DNA of 64,000 nt, from contig JAIXMP010000001.1 in the NCBI GenBank assembly GCA_025677815.1, positions 62,001 to 126,000 on the forward strand, in the 5' to 3' direction. This stretch comes from Phascolomyces articulosus. Its lineage: Eukaryota > Mucoromycota > Mucoromycetes > Mucorales > Lichtheimiaceae. The position numbers and the translations under genes are program-made. The notes under the pieces are model-generated. The model was not told where the DNA came from. It made no database searches and saw nothing but the letters and a program-made list of their open reading frames with translations. The stretch's first letter is position 1; every line of letters starts with the position of its first letter. This document shows positions 25,301 through 38,348 of the stretch, in pieces.

Positions 25301-25786
25301 TTTCATAATAATTATAATATTACTCTTAAATCCTTTGGAGGTGCTCGTGAGAGTGGTTTTTTGGATACTATCGTCGTTTTTTTGTTCGTTGCTTTATTTG
25401 AGGCTGTAGAAGTAGAGGAAGAAGAAGAACGACGTAAACCAGTATCTACACGAGGTCGAATCGATCGAGCTGGATCTTTTTCATTATTTTTACGTTTGGA
25501 TGAAAGCATCGTGGTTGATTTACGAATATTATTGTTGGTAATCGAAAGTGGTACTTTTTTAATGGTGGGTGCTGTTGTTCCCTTTAGGTTGGTATCGTGC
25601 TTTGTAACTGTAGTGGTAGTGGGTTTAGGAATAAGACTACTTTTCCGATTGGACTAAATGTATTTATAATATTTTTTTTTTAAAAAAAAAGATTATTATA
25701 ATAATTGGAATGATGAATTATAAATAATAAATAGTTGGGCTTTTTATAAATAATATATATTTTGTTACCTCAACAACTGATTTCAT
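22335..25786 (-). CDS. Kinesin-14 (C-terminal motor, Kar3/HSET type)
   Basis: Fourteen exons, 25786-25769, 25653-25324, 25214-25166, 25093-24984, 24876-24676, 24570-24496, 24390-24195, 24112-23973, 23864-23770, 23665-23641, 23486-23231, 23130-22765, 22573-22482 and 22379-22335, giving 665 aa. A basic Ser/Thr-rich tail (about 1-115) is followed by a coiled coil (about 120-310), then the neck and motor start [15 protein letters not shown]. Motor landmarks are YGQTGSGKT (P-loop, split between exons 10 and 11), NERSSRSHS (switch I), [10 protein letters not shown] (switch II) and [11 protein letters not shown]. The protein ends soon after the motor ([18 protein letters not shown]), which fixes a C-terminal, minus-end-directed motor for spindle and nuclear movement. 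Intron 4 begins GC (GAG|GCAAGT): the rare GC-AG class is needed to keep the frame. The start rests on an 18-base first exon. Confidence 0.92.
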
Positions 25787-27612
25787 TACTCTTTTTCAAA
25801 AAAAAAAAATATATTGTTCCTTTTTTTATTGTCTTTTTTGAGAAAAATAGAGAAGATACGCGAGAAATAAGTTGCTTTAAGAGGTGGAGTTACAATAATC
25901 AGGTCATCATCCAATCAAAACCGTGCCTCACGCGCGTACCACAACTAACTTAATAATTGAATACACTATCGTCGTGGTCTTCTGATCCACTCCATCCATC
26001 ATACACACATATACTTGTCATAGCTATAACTACAAATACACTATTTTCGCTGTCAAATGGTCTACATTGACAACATTGAATTTGGTTTTTTTTTCTTTAA
26101 CATTCAAAATACAGTAGTGCAAATTTGTATTAATATTTTGTATCTTTTTCAGGCACAACAGCTATACATACATATACACAAGCAACATCTGTCATATACA
26201 TAACAACAATTATCTTGTTTTTTTTGTTATCAAATGATTACTGTTGTCAACTTTGACTTTGACTTCTTTTTTTCGTAAATGTCTATTACTTATATTTTCA
26301 GGTGCAACACTATAAAGGAAAATATATATAGTAACTTGTAAGATGTCACATCAAGCGCTTTCTTGCTAACGAGGAAATATATCTACCATTCACTTGATTA
26401 AAAAAAGGACACGTTTTCCACTTATCCAGTCCCAGCTGATTTCAAGTGGTATTCTGGCACAATAATTGTAGAAGTTTTTGTTGAATTTGTAATGGGGATC
26501 ATATGATGAATACTTGGATCGGTACCATATTCATTTGGGCTAAGGTCTGATCTGTATGGTAGAGAATCCTTCAGATTGCTTTTTTTTTTATCTTTTGATA
26601 TATTTTGTTTTATATGGATATCCTTCATTTTCCCACTTTACCTCAAATCTCTTATCCAGTCAGTGGATATTTTCCTTGCATGCCTCCTACAATTATTTAA
26701 ACACTGATCCCTCATTAAACACTAATAAATAAACTTCCTAATTGAGAATCATACATCGTACATACATGTACGTATCATAAATAGCCAGTTTTCGTTGTTA
26801 AATGATCTCTATTGGTAACATTGACTTTGTTTTTTCTACAAAAATTTTGTATTCTGTGACCCTTCACATTTACAGCCCCAGCCTCTAGATCATATTATAT
26901 TTACCTAAAGAGTGATATACTATAACTCTTTAAAACATTGAATAATTAAAGTAGTAGTTCTCATACATACATTGTGTTAAAAATATTATAGATGCATATA
27001 TCCATGAAATAGCAACTCAAACAATACAAATCTGCTTCCATATTTTGGTATATAAAAAATGGATCTGGTTCAATGACTTATTCACTTATCCTGATCATAG
27101 ATTCTCAAAATCTAATAGAGCTAGAAAATTTGTGACCTTTTTTGGTATCGTGTATATATATTTATATATATATATATTTTCAAGCTTGATATTATATATG
27201 GTAGTATGTTTATGAAAAAAAAAAAGGGATTTGGAGAAAGTTCTAGAGCAGAGAAAGTGTCTCCAATTCGATGTAAAATATTTTACATTGATCAATGACA
27301 GAGAGTATTCGCTTATATAATAATAAGATAGTAGTACTAAGTTTTTTTTTAAAAAAAAATAATAATAATAAAAATGATGCTATAAACTATATGCAATGAC
27401 GAATAAAAAAGAACAAAAGGGAAGGATATATTAATATGAACAAAAAGAGTAACGGTAATGAAAATAATCGGATTAAAAAAGAATATACCAACAAATATAA
27501 AATTATAAGTCTGTGATTGTTTTGCGAGGAGAATGGGGTATGTTTGGTACATGGATGGGTGAATAGGGTTGAGTGTTATATGTAAAAAGTAAAATGCATT
27601 TTCATAATCTCT
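25787..27612. other. 1.8-kb spacer carrying diverged repeats
   Basis: Promoter of kinesin-14 and 3' flank of the FAD oxidoreductase (both minus strand). Three related stretches of about 40 bases, with a core like TGTCAAATG...CATTGACAACATTGA, occur at about 26045, 26225 and 26789. The first two are also followed by TTTTCAGG(C/T)GCAACA. A T9A9 junction lies at 27342-27359. No gene is seen. Confidence 0.5.
26045..26830. repeat. Three diverged copies of a 40-base motif
   Basis: Copies are at about 26045-26085, 26225-26263 and 26789-26830, sharing AAATG(G/A)T...ATTG(A/G)(C/T)AACATTGA(C)TTTG with substitutions. A fourth looser copy is at 34408-34447. Boundaries were judged by eye. Confidence 0.45.
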
Positions 27613-29574
27613 TTACCATGGGGTATTCATGGTAATATCTTCCACTTGGGCAATTCCTTCTAAAACCACCTTTTCGGAACTTGCCACGCATCCTTCCAAA
27701 AGTGGAATACCAGGCCAACAATAGGATCCAACAAACCAAATCCCACTGTTTCCTTGACATCGACCCAGCACTAATGATCCTGTATCCGCATTATCCAATG
27801 GAGTAAACAAACCATCAAAGATGGCCTTTTTCGATGTTAATGTAACAGTCGCTCGTTCAAACCATGCCTTGGATAAGATCTTTTCAGGTAAAGGCGAAAC
27901 ACATGGATTAGTTGTTTGCATATAAATATCATCTCCACCCAAATACTCCTTCAAAACATGATTCGTATGATGCGTCATGGTTAAAATATGAGTCGTCATG
28001 GTCGTATCATGAGGAAATGGAATCGTCACATCATTCTTTGCTGACAATTGAACGGATGGATCCAAGGATGCCAAATTCAAGGATCGCCAACATTTTGGAT
28101 TGGATGGGAGTAAACGTGTATCTGTATGATTCACAACAATGGCTTTATCATAACGGAATTGTCGTAAAATATCACTAGCAGATTCAATATCCTTATATAA
28201 TGTTTGATCCTTTTCGTTGCAATGAACAAGATGAGATTGACATTGTTGCAAAATGTTGAGTGCTTGATTTCCTTGAGTTGCGAAAATGACGTGATGGAAA
28301 TGATGAATTTGACCCGACGCATCCTGTAATTCAAGCTTGTAACCAGGCTTACTACTTGGTTTCATTGAAACAATACAAGTTTGCAAGTGGACGTGTTGTA
28401 AAGGAGAAGATAATCTGTCAACAATGTGGCGGACACCTCCTGATACTACATAAGACTCCTGAAATAATCCCATGGCCATATATTCTTTTAACAAACAAAG
28501 TCTCCATAATTAGTAAATGGACTCGTCGATCCCTCCTTTAACCTAACAAATTCGTATTCCTTGATTTTGTTTTTCCCATCACCCCATTGATCCCCCCCAA
28601 AGGAAAAAAAAGTAGAAAGCACATACCTAAAACATCCACGACTGGATAATCTAACATGGATTTCCAAGAATTGGTACATACGGCAGCAAATAATGGAACA
28701 AAAATATCGTGAATAAAATATGGGTGGAACTTATTTCGTTTAAACCAATCACCCAAGGTCATTCTATAAATGACATGATTACGGTTTTTTAAATGACCCC
28801 GATGGTAGAGCCATAAGGACATTCCCATGAGCCATAAATAAGAGATTGCCACTACATAAAGTTTCCAACACGACATATAAAGATCATATAAATACTCGGT
28901 AAAGCTAGTCGCCCGAGATTCTGGTGGTTCCAACATGCCGATCGTTCGAGATCCACTATATGTAAGGTGTGACTCATTGACTGTTTTAAAAGTTGCTTGA
29001 TCGGTTGCGATGTAAAGTGATTCACGAGTATTCTTCTTGCCTTCTGTTGTAGGTGTTTCTGTATTGGTGTTATTGAAAGGTGCTTGAATACGATACCAAC
29101 CAAAACTGAATTTGGCAGGAATAAAAGATATTTTCAAGTGTTTATAAAGTCGGAATAAGTGTGAATAATAACCTAATAGTTGTTGTAGTACCCAAAGAAC
29201 CATTATTTGTTTGTTTTGATCTGTTTACCGGTTTTTATTTGTTACATAAAATTAAAACGTGTAAAAAAAAGGTACCTGACATGAACGATCGCATAGGAAC
29301 CTAATCGTTTTATTCAATATCAGATATCTATTATGATTTTACATAGTAATTGAATTCAGGACTTTCATATATAATTAACTTTGCTTACATCAATTCTGAA
29401 TTTATCCTTGGATCCAACCGATATAGAGGATGCATCCATACCAAGTTTTTCACCTTTTTCAAATATATGAGGTTCGAATTGTTCATGATGTGATAACAGA
29501 TAAGCAGAGGTTAAACCTGCTAAACCAGATCCAATAACAGCTACTTTAACAGGTTCTCTTTTTGAATCGACCAT
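27613..29574 (-). CDS. FAD-dependent amine-oxidase-type oxidoreductase (COG2907-like)
   Basis: Four exons, 29574-29389, 29300-29276, 29172-28627 and 28484-27613, giving 542 aa. The N-terminal dinucleotide-binding motif is VAVIGSGLAGLTSAYLL (GSGLAG at 15-20), followed by an acidic strand end (HIFEKGEKLG). RIDVPMRSF and later FRYDKAIVVNHTDTRLLP with KCWRSLN resemble the predicted NAD/FAD-binding proteins of COG2907, which in bacteria often lie beside cyclopropane-fatty-acid synthase genes. The C-terminal FAD motif region is GIWFVGSYCWPGIPLLEGCVAS. There is a hydrophobic, probably membrane-associated segment around LYVVAISYLWLMGMSLWLY. Substrate and product are unknown; a lipid or carotenoid-like desaturation/oxidation is possible but unproven. 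Confidence 0.82.
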
Positions 29575-32500
29575 GATAATATTGGAATAGAATCAAAGTA
29601 GTGGGTGGTAACAACGTCTGTGTACTGTTCCGAAATGGAAAAAGAAAAAGAAAATTTACCTGGAAACTTTTTTTTTTGAAGAACATTGAATGATACTTAT
29701 AAATCTTAATTTTTAATACCCGATTTAAGGGACCAGCAAAAAATCATTTTTTTTGGATCGTCATACCCTCATTTTAGGAATGAAATGACCGATGGTTGTG
29801 TTGCCTAATTTCCGTTTATTCTTTATATACATGGCCATTTGAAACAATCGATGTATCAGTTTTATCATTCGCTTTTCATGCATTCATTCTATCAATAACA
29901 AATGATTAAAGTTATCAATTCGCTTGGCAATTCCATCTTTCTTTTTCGCTGTGTCACATGAATTTACTTTTGGTATGATAGGCATTTGTCATTCGCTTTG
30001 TGAAACAAGTTGTGATACGAATTTCGCTGCAAAATATATATATTGCATAAAGCTTTTTTTTAATGTTCACCCCAAAACAGTATTATGATCTATCATTTTC
30101 ATTATAAAGTATAATCCAATAATTTAATCAACTAAAATATAGAAGGCTGTTGATTATCTATGAAGAACGATAGTAGGTAACTGTTATAGTTAAAGGTTGC
30201 ATTAATAACAGGTCGATTTTCTTTCGGTCTTATAATGCGAAACTATTGTCATTTTTGGTAAAGATTCGTAAGATATATATTTTTTTTGACAGAAATCAAC
30301 ATGACTGACTGGCTATATACCCTTTTATTTTACCCCAACCAATTCCATCACATGCACAACTTTTGGGTTACATCGAACGATGCTTTTATTATCTAATAAT
30401 ATAATCTGTCAAATTCATTCACTGGGATATACTTAGTATAATACTAATCTTTAGAAGTGTTTATTACTATGTACAGTGATAGTCTAAATTTATTATTATA
30501 GTGGAAGACTATTCGGCCAGCACGTATATATAGTAAGTTTATGCAATTCTATAGCAATATAAAATAAACAAATTTCATTTTCGCGTGTATCAAGTGTATC
30601 TTTTAAAACACATTATAAATCTGATTTTTAGACAGTTTATAAATGTTCTTTTTTCTAAATTTCCCACATTATGTGTAAACAAATCGCGGTTTTCAATACA
30701 TAGTTATTACCGAAATAAGGGAGCATCTATTTATTATGTACAATTTTTAGTATTTACATAAAGTATGAAGCATATTTTATATGCATAATGCATAATTATA
30801 CGAGATACATAAAGTGGAAAGCTCAATAGTCGAAGGAAGTAATCGTAATATGGTGGGGGAACAGCACTATTGTATGACTTTAATATTCATGGAATCGATT
30901 CGCTTTTTTCTATGAATAAGTGCTGACATGATTCATTATTGTTGTGGCACCTCGTTTTCTTACAATATAAATAATAGAAGATGTATATGATGAGGAAAAA
31001 GTAGGAAAGAAGTGAAAGAGATTGTCAAGGTTGTCTAGAAAAGTAGATTTACTAATGAAACTTATTGAAAAAATTCAGGAACAAAAACAGAATGCATGTG
31101 ATCCGCACTGTTTTAATATTGACATGAGCAGCTTGTTTATGCCTAGGCTTTTAACTTTAATTTGGTCAAGATAAGAAATACGCCTTATTTCACTAGTTAG
31201 TAGGACGATAGTCACTTTTCAGGTACATTTATCCATATGATAATTAATGAAGATAAACACGCTGAACACTATCCTTATACTGCAATAAAGGTACACTCTT
31301 CTGTGGAGCATTCCATTTCCATATATCCGAAAAATGGAGAATAATTATATCGGCTGAGGTGGTAGATTTGTATTCAATTGGCAATTAGGTTAATACATCA
31401 GCAGCCTGGTTACTAGCAGTTAATATTAATATTCTTCATCATGTTTCTGATAACATCATTGTTTTTGTAAGTTAAAGGTCGAGTAAACGAATTGCCGCCA
31501 TATTTGTTTTATAATTGTAATATGCTTGTGTGTACCTTTGGTGGATACTTATTCAGATTAACAATATTTATTAGCCATGGTTAAATAATCACTTCTTTAC
31601 ATACGTACACTACTAATAACTTTTCATAAATTAAATAGATAGATAGAACACATTGCTTATACTTCATCTAAACAACAATTTAAGTATATACTGCAAATAA
31701 TAATAATAATAATAATAATAATAGAATGCGATAAATAGAAGATAAAGAGCATCGTTAGATATCTTTCGTTTAGGATATAAAACACAATACCGTATTATAT
31801 TTTGAAAACAACCATTAGAGCACAGCGTTGCAGATTTTGCTTCCAATATATTGGCTGCACCGAAATGATTGCATTATTGCTTTGTACTTTGATATATACA
31901 AATATAATTATTACTTTTCATTTTATTGACAATATATAAAAAAAATCAACCGCTTACATGTGTAAATCGAACAACAACAGTAGTAACGTAACATGATTCA
32001 ATGAAGAAACAGCCAACAAGTTATTGTATACGTAAAATAATTGTCAGTTTTGCTTTCTCTTGGTGCTGCAATATGTCTCGAGATCTAACCCCTCTTGCAT
32101 ATACTCGTAGTGCAGGTATTATTCATAATATACGTAATACATGCTGCGCATCATATTGATGTAGATCCATGCTTTTTTTCTATTTCTCCAACTTGAAGAA
32201 CAACTCCATTTGCTTCTATACGTCAACCAAAACATATATTCCAATGGTAATGACTAGATTGTTGTACCTGAACAATCAATATTGACCAAAAAAAAAAGAT
32301 AAACATTATTTGTTGTTATACGTATTGAGTTAAAAAAGGATCGTTTGTTTATTATGTAAATAGCAGATACATAAAATTTAATTTGCACAGTAGTCCCAAA
32401 ATAATACAATTCAATGCATGTAAACTTCAAAGAAAGAATTTCTTTCCTGTACTCTACATTTGTCATCATTAGGGGTACTATCTCTTCCCCTTTTTTTCCA

Positions 32501-32640
32501 TTGATGCTTCGCCGAAAACGCAAAAATGTTTTCCCATAGAAAGAATCGTAAATTCAATGTTTATAAAGTTGACAATTTTACCATCTTCATCTTCTTTTTT
32601 TCATATATTCTCTTTATTACATCCTTTTATTATATTTAAA
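29575..32640. other. 3-kb gene-free region
   Basis: AT-rich intergenic DNA between divergently placed genes (FAD oxidoreductase on minus, EamA copy B on plus). There is no open frame with a recognisable domain and no tRNA-like fold. A (TAA)n run occupies 31695-31723. The last 300 bases should include the promoter of copy B. Confidence 0.5.
31695..31723. repeat. (AAT)n trinucleotide microsatellite
   Basis: About nine AAT units in the gene-free region. Confidence 0.9.
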
Positions 32641-33984
32641 ATGAAGAAACCATCAGTAGAAACACTATCACAGCCATTATTTAACGAGGATAGAACGATA
32701 ATAGATGATGATATTATTAAATCTCTTATTATAGATGCAGAAGGAGAGCAAGTGGGTAATAAAATCCATCAAGAGGATGATGATGAACGACGCCCATTAT
32801 TACAAAACAGTACCAGTGCAACAAGTATTCGGCAATCTAGCAATAATCGCGCTAAAAAGTTGGAGGCAACCATTGGATTAGGTATAGTAGCCTTTGGTGC
32901 ATTGTTCTTTTCATTTTCGAGTGTATTGATCAAGTTTTGTGGTGCCACTTTCCCACCGTTCGAGATTCTGCTTGCTCGTGCCATTGTTCAAACCGTAGTT
33001 GGGTTAGCCTCCTGTTTCTGTTTCGGAATTGACCCCCTTGTAAGTCGTCCCCTACGACCCTGGCTTGTGCTTCGTGGGGTTGTTGGATGTCTTGCTGTAG
33101 CAGCGAGTAATTATGCTATAGCCCATTTACACTTTTCTGACGTATCAGGTTTGTTAATTTTTTTTCTCTACATTGTTACTGTATGGGTAGTGAAAAACGA
33201 AAGGGAAACAGTGAATTACATAAATGATGATGGAATATACAATTAACATAAATTCTGGAATTTATAATGCAGTCTTGATCTATCTTAATGGTGCATTTAC
33301 AACTCTAATGGCTGCTCTGGTCTTGGGAGAACCATTTCGACGATTTGAAGGCATTTGCGTCAGCTTCTGTTTAATTGGCGCGATTTTGGTATCCAAACCC
33401 GACTTTTTGTTTGGTACCATTCTTCATGATCATGGCGGTGATAATGATAATGGTGGTGATGGTAACAGTGCAAAAGGATTAGCTATACTTCTTGCAATAA
33501 CAAGTGCTTTTATGTCATCCATTACCTTTTGCATCATTCGAAAAATTGGAAAAGCGGTTCACTTTTTGATTTATACAGTTTATTATGGTGCTGTCACTGT
33601 TGTCATATGTATTCCCGCATTACTTACTTTTCAACCTTTTGTTTGGCCACAAACGACAATCGAGTATACGATGCTTTTCACATCTGGAATTTGTGCATTT
33701 ATTGGCCAATGCTTCCTTAGTAAAGGGTAAGATTTTCTTTTGGTATATGAGCGCTTCAAAAATAATTATTTTCTATGGCGTCTAATGATGCATTCCATTT
33801 TTTCTTTCTTTCTAGACTACAAATGACACCAGCAGGTCCTGCTTCTCTGATGTCCATGAATTCATTGGTGCTTTCTTTCTTGTATGGTGTATTCCTCTTT
33901 GGGGAATATCCGGATGTACTGGGTGTATTAGGTGCTATTATTATAGCTGTCACAACAGCAGCATTAGCCTTGAGAAAAAAATAA
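32641..33984 (+). CDS. EamA-family (SLC35G-like) membrane transporter, copy B
   Basis: Three exons, 32641-33148, 33273-33726 and 33816-33984, giving 376 aa. ATG 32641 is preferred to an in-frame start at 32557, whose leader is T-rich and nonconserved. Landmarks are DERRPLLQ in the cytosolic N-terminus (acidic dileucine pattern), RPWLVLRGVVGCLAVAASNY, VLIYLNGAFTTLMAALVLGE, VHFLIYTVYYGA, FVWPQ and GLQMTPAGPASLM before the last helices. Exon 2 has exactly the length of that in copy A (454 bases). It is the first gene of a three-gene tandem array reading the same way, and probably arose by duplication. Transport substrate is unknown. Confidence 0.9.
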
Positions 33985-34685
33985 GAACAAAAAAATAATA
34001 ATCCTCTTTTTTTTTTTTAATGTAACTAATAACTATATCGATAGAGTGCATACCTATTAACTTATAAAATAATAAATCTTTTTTTTTTGTTTTCCTTGTT
34101 CAACAAAATGCAACTGAACCGACCGATCTTCCTTTAAAACACGATTATACTTTTGAAATAGGAGTAGTATATTTTGAAGCAAGAAAGAAATCAATTTTGA
34201 AGAAAAGTCAACCTGTGGTTAGAATCTACATATTTCTTGCTCCTGCATAAATTCCTTGCATATAATACATAGCTGTATAAACTCTAACGTATATCCTGTG
34301 GTATGATGATGAGTAAGAATGTACTCTTAGAAACGGAGTAACTAATATATATGGATGTACAATTGGTATTATTATTTATTTACTTGTCTATGTTAGGAAC
34401 GATATAATGTCAAATACCCGTTACCATTGTACATTGACTTTGTTTACAAAAAAATTCATTAAAACAAATTATTTGCTCTATTGACAATGGGATACATAAA
34501 CTTCAAGTATGTAAAATCCAAGGAGCTCTTTGCTCGTATACATTTTCTCCTTTTTTTTCACTTGTAAGTTCCTGCACAGGAACCCATCCCTTAACGGCAT
34601 CGATATTGAATAGAAGGAATGAATTCACAAACTGAAAAATAGCTTCTTTCCATTTTTTTTCATTCTATACTAATTCAAGTTATAT
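33985..34685. other. Spacer between EamA copies B and C
   Basis: About 700 AT-rich bases with T runs after the copy B stop. A loose copy of the TGTCAAAT...CATTGACTTTG motif is at 34408-34447. It should hold the terminator of B and the promoter of C. Confidence 0.45.
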
Positions 34686-36039
34686 ATGAACCCATCAATA
34701 GCAGAAAAGTCATCACCACCACCATCCATATATACTGATGATAACATTAACGTGACCTTGGGTGACGATGATCCTACCGATTCACTAGTCATTGTAGCCG
34801 TAGAAGAAATCCACCATCATAGAATACGACACACGTACACGGAAGAAAGTCCACTATTACAAAAAATTACAAGTAATGCAACAGCTGTATCTATCCAGCA
34901 ACTAGAAAACACGTCTACGAACGATAATAAAAAATCGGAAATGGTCGGAATGCTATTAGTATTACTTGGTGCAATAGCATTTTCATTTATGGGCGTGTTG
35001 ATCAAGTTTTGTGGCGCCAAGTTTCCGTCTTTTGAGATTTTACTTGTTCGCTCTGTTGTTCAATCTGTTGCTGGTACTGTATGCTGTGTCTGTCTTGGAG
35101 TAAATCCCATCGGACCTCGTGGTCCTGTACGTTTTTGGATTGCTTTTCGTGGGGTCATCGGTGGTCTTTCCGTGGCGGCAGGTTATTATGCTTTAACCCA
35201 TTTACCATTTTCCGATGCAACAGGTTTGTGATGGAGGAATTAAATAAGAGGAATGACCTGTTATTTGGAAATGGAACGGTGTAATTGATAAATGTTTATA
35301 TATGAATATATAGCCATTCTATATCTTAATGCGCCGTTTACAACATTTCTTGCGGTGGTGTTTTTGGGTGAGCAATTTCAGTGCTTTGAAGGCATTTGTT
35401 TATCTTTATGCTTAATTGGTTCTGTCTTGGTATCAAAGCCAGAATTTTTATTTGGGTCAATGAGCAACAACCATGATGATAATATAATTGGTGGCATTTT
35501 TCAGCATGATACTGGAATTGGGAACGATTACAATGATCGAGGATTTGCCATCTTTACAGCATTATCTGGCGCGTTCATGATTGCTGTCACTTTTTTTATT
35601 GTTCGAAAAGTTGGAGAAACTGTTCATTTCTTGGTCCATACAGTGTATTATGGCGTATTATCAACTTTGATTTGCATCCTACCGCTACTCACTGTTCAAA
35701 CTTTTGTATGGCCACAAAATTCGTACGAAGCTATGATCCTTTTAATGTCAGGAACGCTTGCATTTATTGGACAGTGTTTTTTTAACAAAGGGTAATGAAT
35801 TATTATTAGAAAACAAGTTCCAAAAAGCATCTTGCACTAACGGTGATGTAATTCTCTAATGTATCTATAGATTACAAATGTGTCCCGCTGGAAAGGCTTC
35901 ATTGATGAATATGAATGGGTTGGTTTTGTCATTTATAAATGGAATGCTTATTTTTGACGAGTATCCCGATGTTTTCAATGTTTTAGGTTCATTATTGATC
36001 GGAGGGACGACAGCCACGTTGGCTTTAAGAAAAAAATAA
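34686..36039 (+). CDS. EamA-family (SLC35G-like) membrane transporter, copy C
   Basis: Three exons, 34686-35223, 35314-35791 and 35871-36039, giving 394 aa. It shares with its neighbours the cytosolic E-x-x-P-L-L motif (TEESPLLQK), VLIKFCGAKFPSFEILLVRS, FRGVIGGLSVAAGYYALTH, AILYLNAPFTTFLAVVFLGE, FVWPQ and LQMCPAGKASLM. Exon 2 is 478 bases, equal to copy D, with a longer loop between the two central helices containing His/Asp/Asn-rich sequence. Two EamA domains and about ten membrane segments are expected. Substrate unknown. Confidence 0.9.
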
Positions 36040-38348
36040 AGGAAATGGCTTGGTGTATAAATATATAAACATAATAAATATTGGTTTACGAAATCTATTA
36101 CTTTTAATCTTTTATTTTGTCGAAACATGTAAATATTTGGATCTAGCAGTGTGATTTCTTATTATAGAGCATACGTATTGTGTATCTTTTTTTTTCTTTC
36201 CTCTAAAATTGTGGGTGATAGGAAAACTTTGTATTAATCATCTTTGTTTAATGCTGTATTAAAATTAAATATAAGGAAACCATTATTACGTATCCTTTTT
36301 GTCAAAAAAAGAAAAAGAAAAAGAATAACATCAATAGTGTTGTTGACATCATATTATATGCCTTTCATTCTGCCCTTCAATATATCTATATTGAAACTCA
36401 AAAACTTGTTATTATGTAATGATATATGTCCGTACTTTCTTATTACGAGTTATACTTATTTATGCTTGTCAAGAAGTAAGCAAGGTGGTTGCACGCACCG
36501 CCTCTCCTCCCTTGTGGCCAATGATCGTCATGTGCTTGTGTTAGTAGTATTACACATACATTGTCTTATAGTAGTGAAACTTTGGCTAGAATTTTTTCGT
36601 GGGTCAGTTGGGGATATTTTGTGGGTCAGCAGGATTCTTATTGTTTACATTCTGACACCATCATCACTGATTTAATTTTATATGTAAAGTGCCCCTTGGT
36701 GTAAAGGCATTTGATGAAGATTTAGTACAACTTGCGACATATCCCAATCTTTGATGGTCGTAGTATTTATAAATAATGGTAGCAGAATAAAAGGACTCAT
36801 TGGGGGATGTTTTTGTATATTATCACATCGCCCTATTTAATTCGAAAAAAAAAGCAATTTGTGTCTTGCTGCATAAAGTGGTAACTTTAATTATAATCAA
36901 CATTGCAATTAATATATGTGCTATATAACATTATTTACCAGATTGACTACTTTGTATTTTATCGATGCGAATAGATATGTCTCGGAATATGTTCCGTTTT
37001 AATGTTGGCGGGGGACACTCGCATTATTTCATGGCCACTATGATAAAGGTGAAAAGTATGACAACACGTCTACTTGTACCTGTTTCCTTTTTAGAAAACT
37101 GTTTTCTACTTTCGAAAAAAAAAAAAAACCAAACAAACCAATACCCATTATAATACTTGGTCAATGGAATATATTTATTGTACGTAAATTAGACTTTCTT
37201 TAATGATAAAATACATCAACTCCATTGTGGTTTTTTTTGAACAGGAAATTTATTTTTGGCAAGTATGAGCTTTTTATACATGTGTTGCCATGCTTTTCGT
37301 GCTTAACTAAAATGTAGGTAAAATAGAACATTGTTTTTACAAGAAAAAAATATATCAGGATTGTATATAGTAGTATTATACAACCTGCCTTTTGATCATT
37401 AGAAAGACACTTCATGTATATCACATAAATTGAAGAGATCATGGATAATAACTCTCTGTTGAAAAATTTAGAAGGCTTTTACTATATTATCATTACTGAC
37501 CAACCTATCTCTCTATTTAAAGGCAATTAGGGTATTTCAGCCCTATGTCGATTTTATATATATACCTCTTAAACACATGATAGTCAATGTATCGGTGCAA
37601 ATATATTAACGTACTATTCTTTGAGTAAAAAAAAAAAAAAGGAATCAACAGACACATTAAGATATATAATAACGAATTTTATTATACTGTATATTTTATA
37701 TCTTGTTATTTTATTGGTATCGATACCTGACTTAAAACTGCACAGCACCACTATCCTTGTGATCAAAACTCTTCCCCTGCATCTGTGTAGTGGTGCCTTT
37801 TATATTTCCTATTATATTACACACATTTGATCTGTCATCCTTATATTGTGTTTCACCAATCCTAGTCATGGTGTAAATAATGTTCAGTACAACGTTTGAA
37901 TTTTTGTATCGACAACTAAATAGAAACAAAAAGTAAACAAAAATGTTTGTGTAGAAAAATGAATATCAAATATGCATAGGAACAAAAAGTAGATAGAGTA
38001 ACTAAGGTATAATGACGATCGTAGTATGGAATGATGATGCACGTACAGAAATAATCACTGCAGTTCATGCAAAACCTTTGCATTCTGCTTATACATATAT
38101 ATACATTATATATTGCAAAAGAGCTATTAATAAAAAACAAAGTTTCGGGGGTAGATGAGTGTCCATTTCCTTTTTCCAGTGACAATACCTGATGAGTAGC
38201 AACAGTAAGGAGTACTTGCTATCTACCCTAAGATTGACACAAATTGGAGGTTTCGTTTTTTTTAACTGAATTTTCGATCTTCTTTTCCCATTAGTTCATA
38301 TTTTTTTTCTCATAATTACCATCATAACACAATTTATTAATATTTCAT
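36040..38348. other. 2.3-kb spacer between EamA copies C and D
   Basis: An open stretch at 36244-36675 (143 codons) is basic and hydrophobic without family resemblance or good coding character, so it is not called. The rest is AT-rich. Nothing else is recognised. Confidence 0.45.

Noticed and set aside
28538..29203. Separate 221-aa gene starting at 29203 within the FAD oxidoreductase
   Set aside because: Its first Met lies in an intron; splicing 29276 to 29172 restores the family sequence VPMRSFMSGYYSH, so it is exon 3 of the larger gene.
36244..36675. 143-codon open frame between EamA copies C and D
   Set aside because: Basic/hydrophobic composition with no domain, no start context and no splice partners; likely chance in AT-rich DNA.
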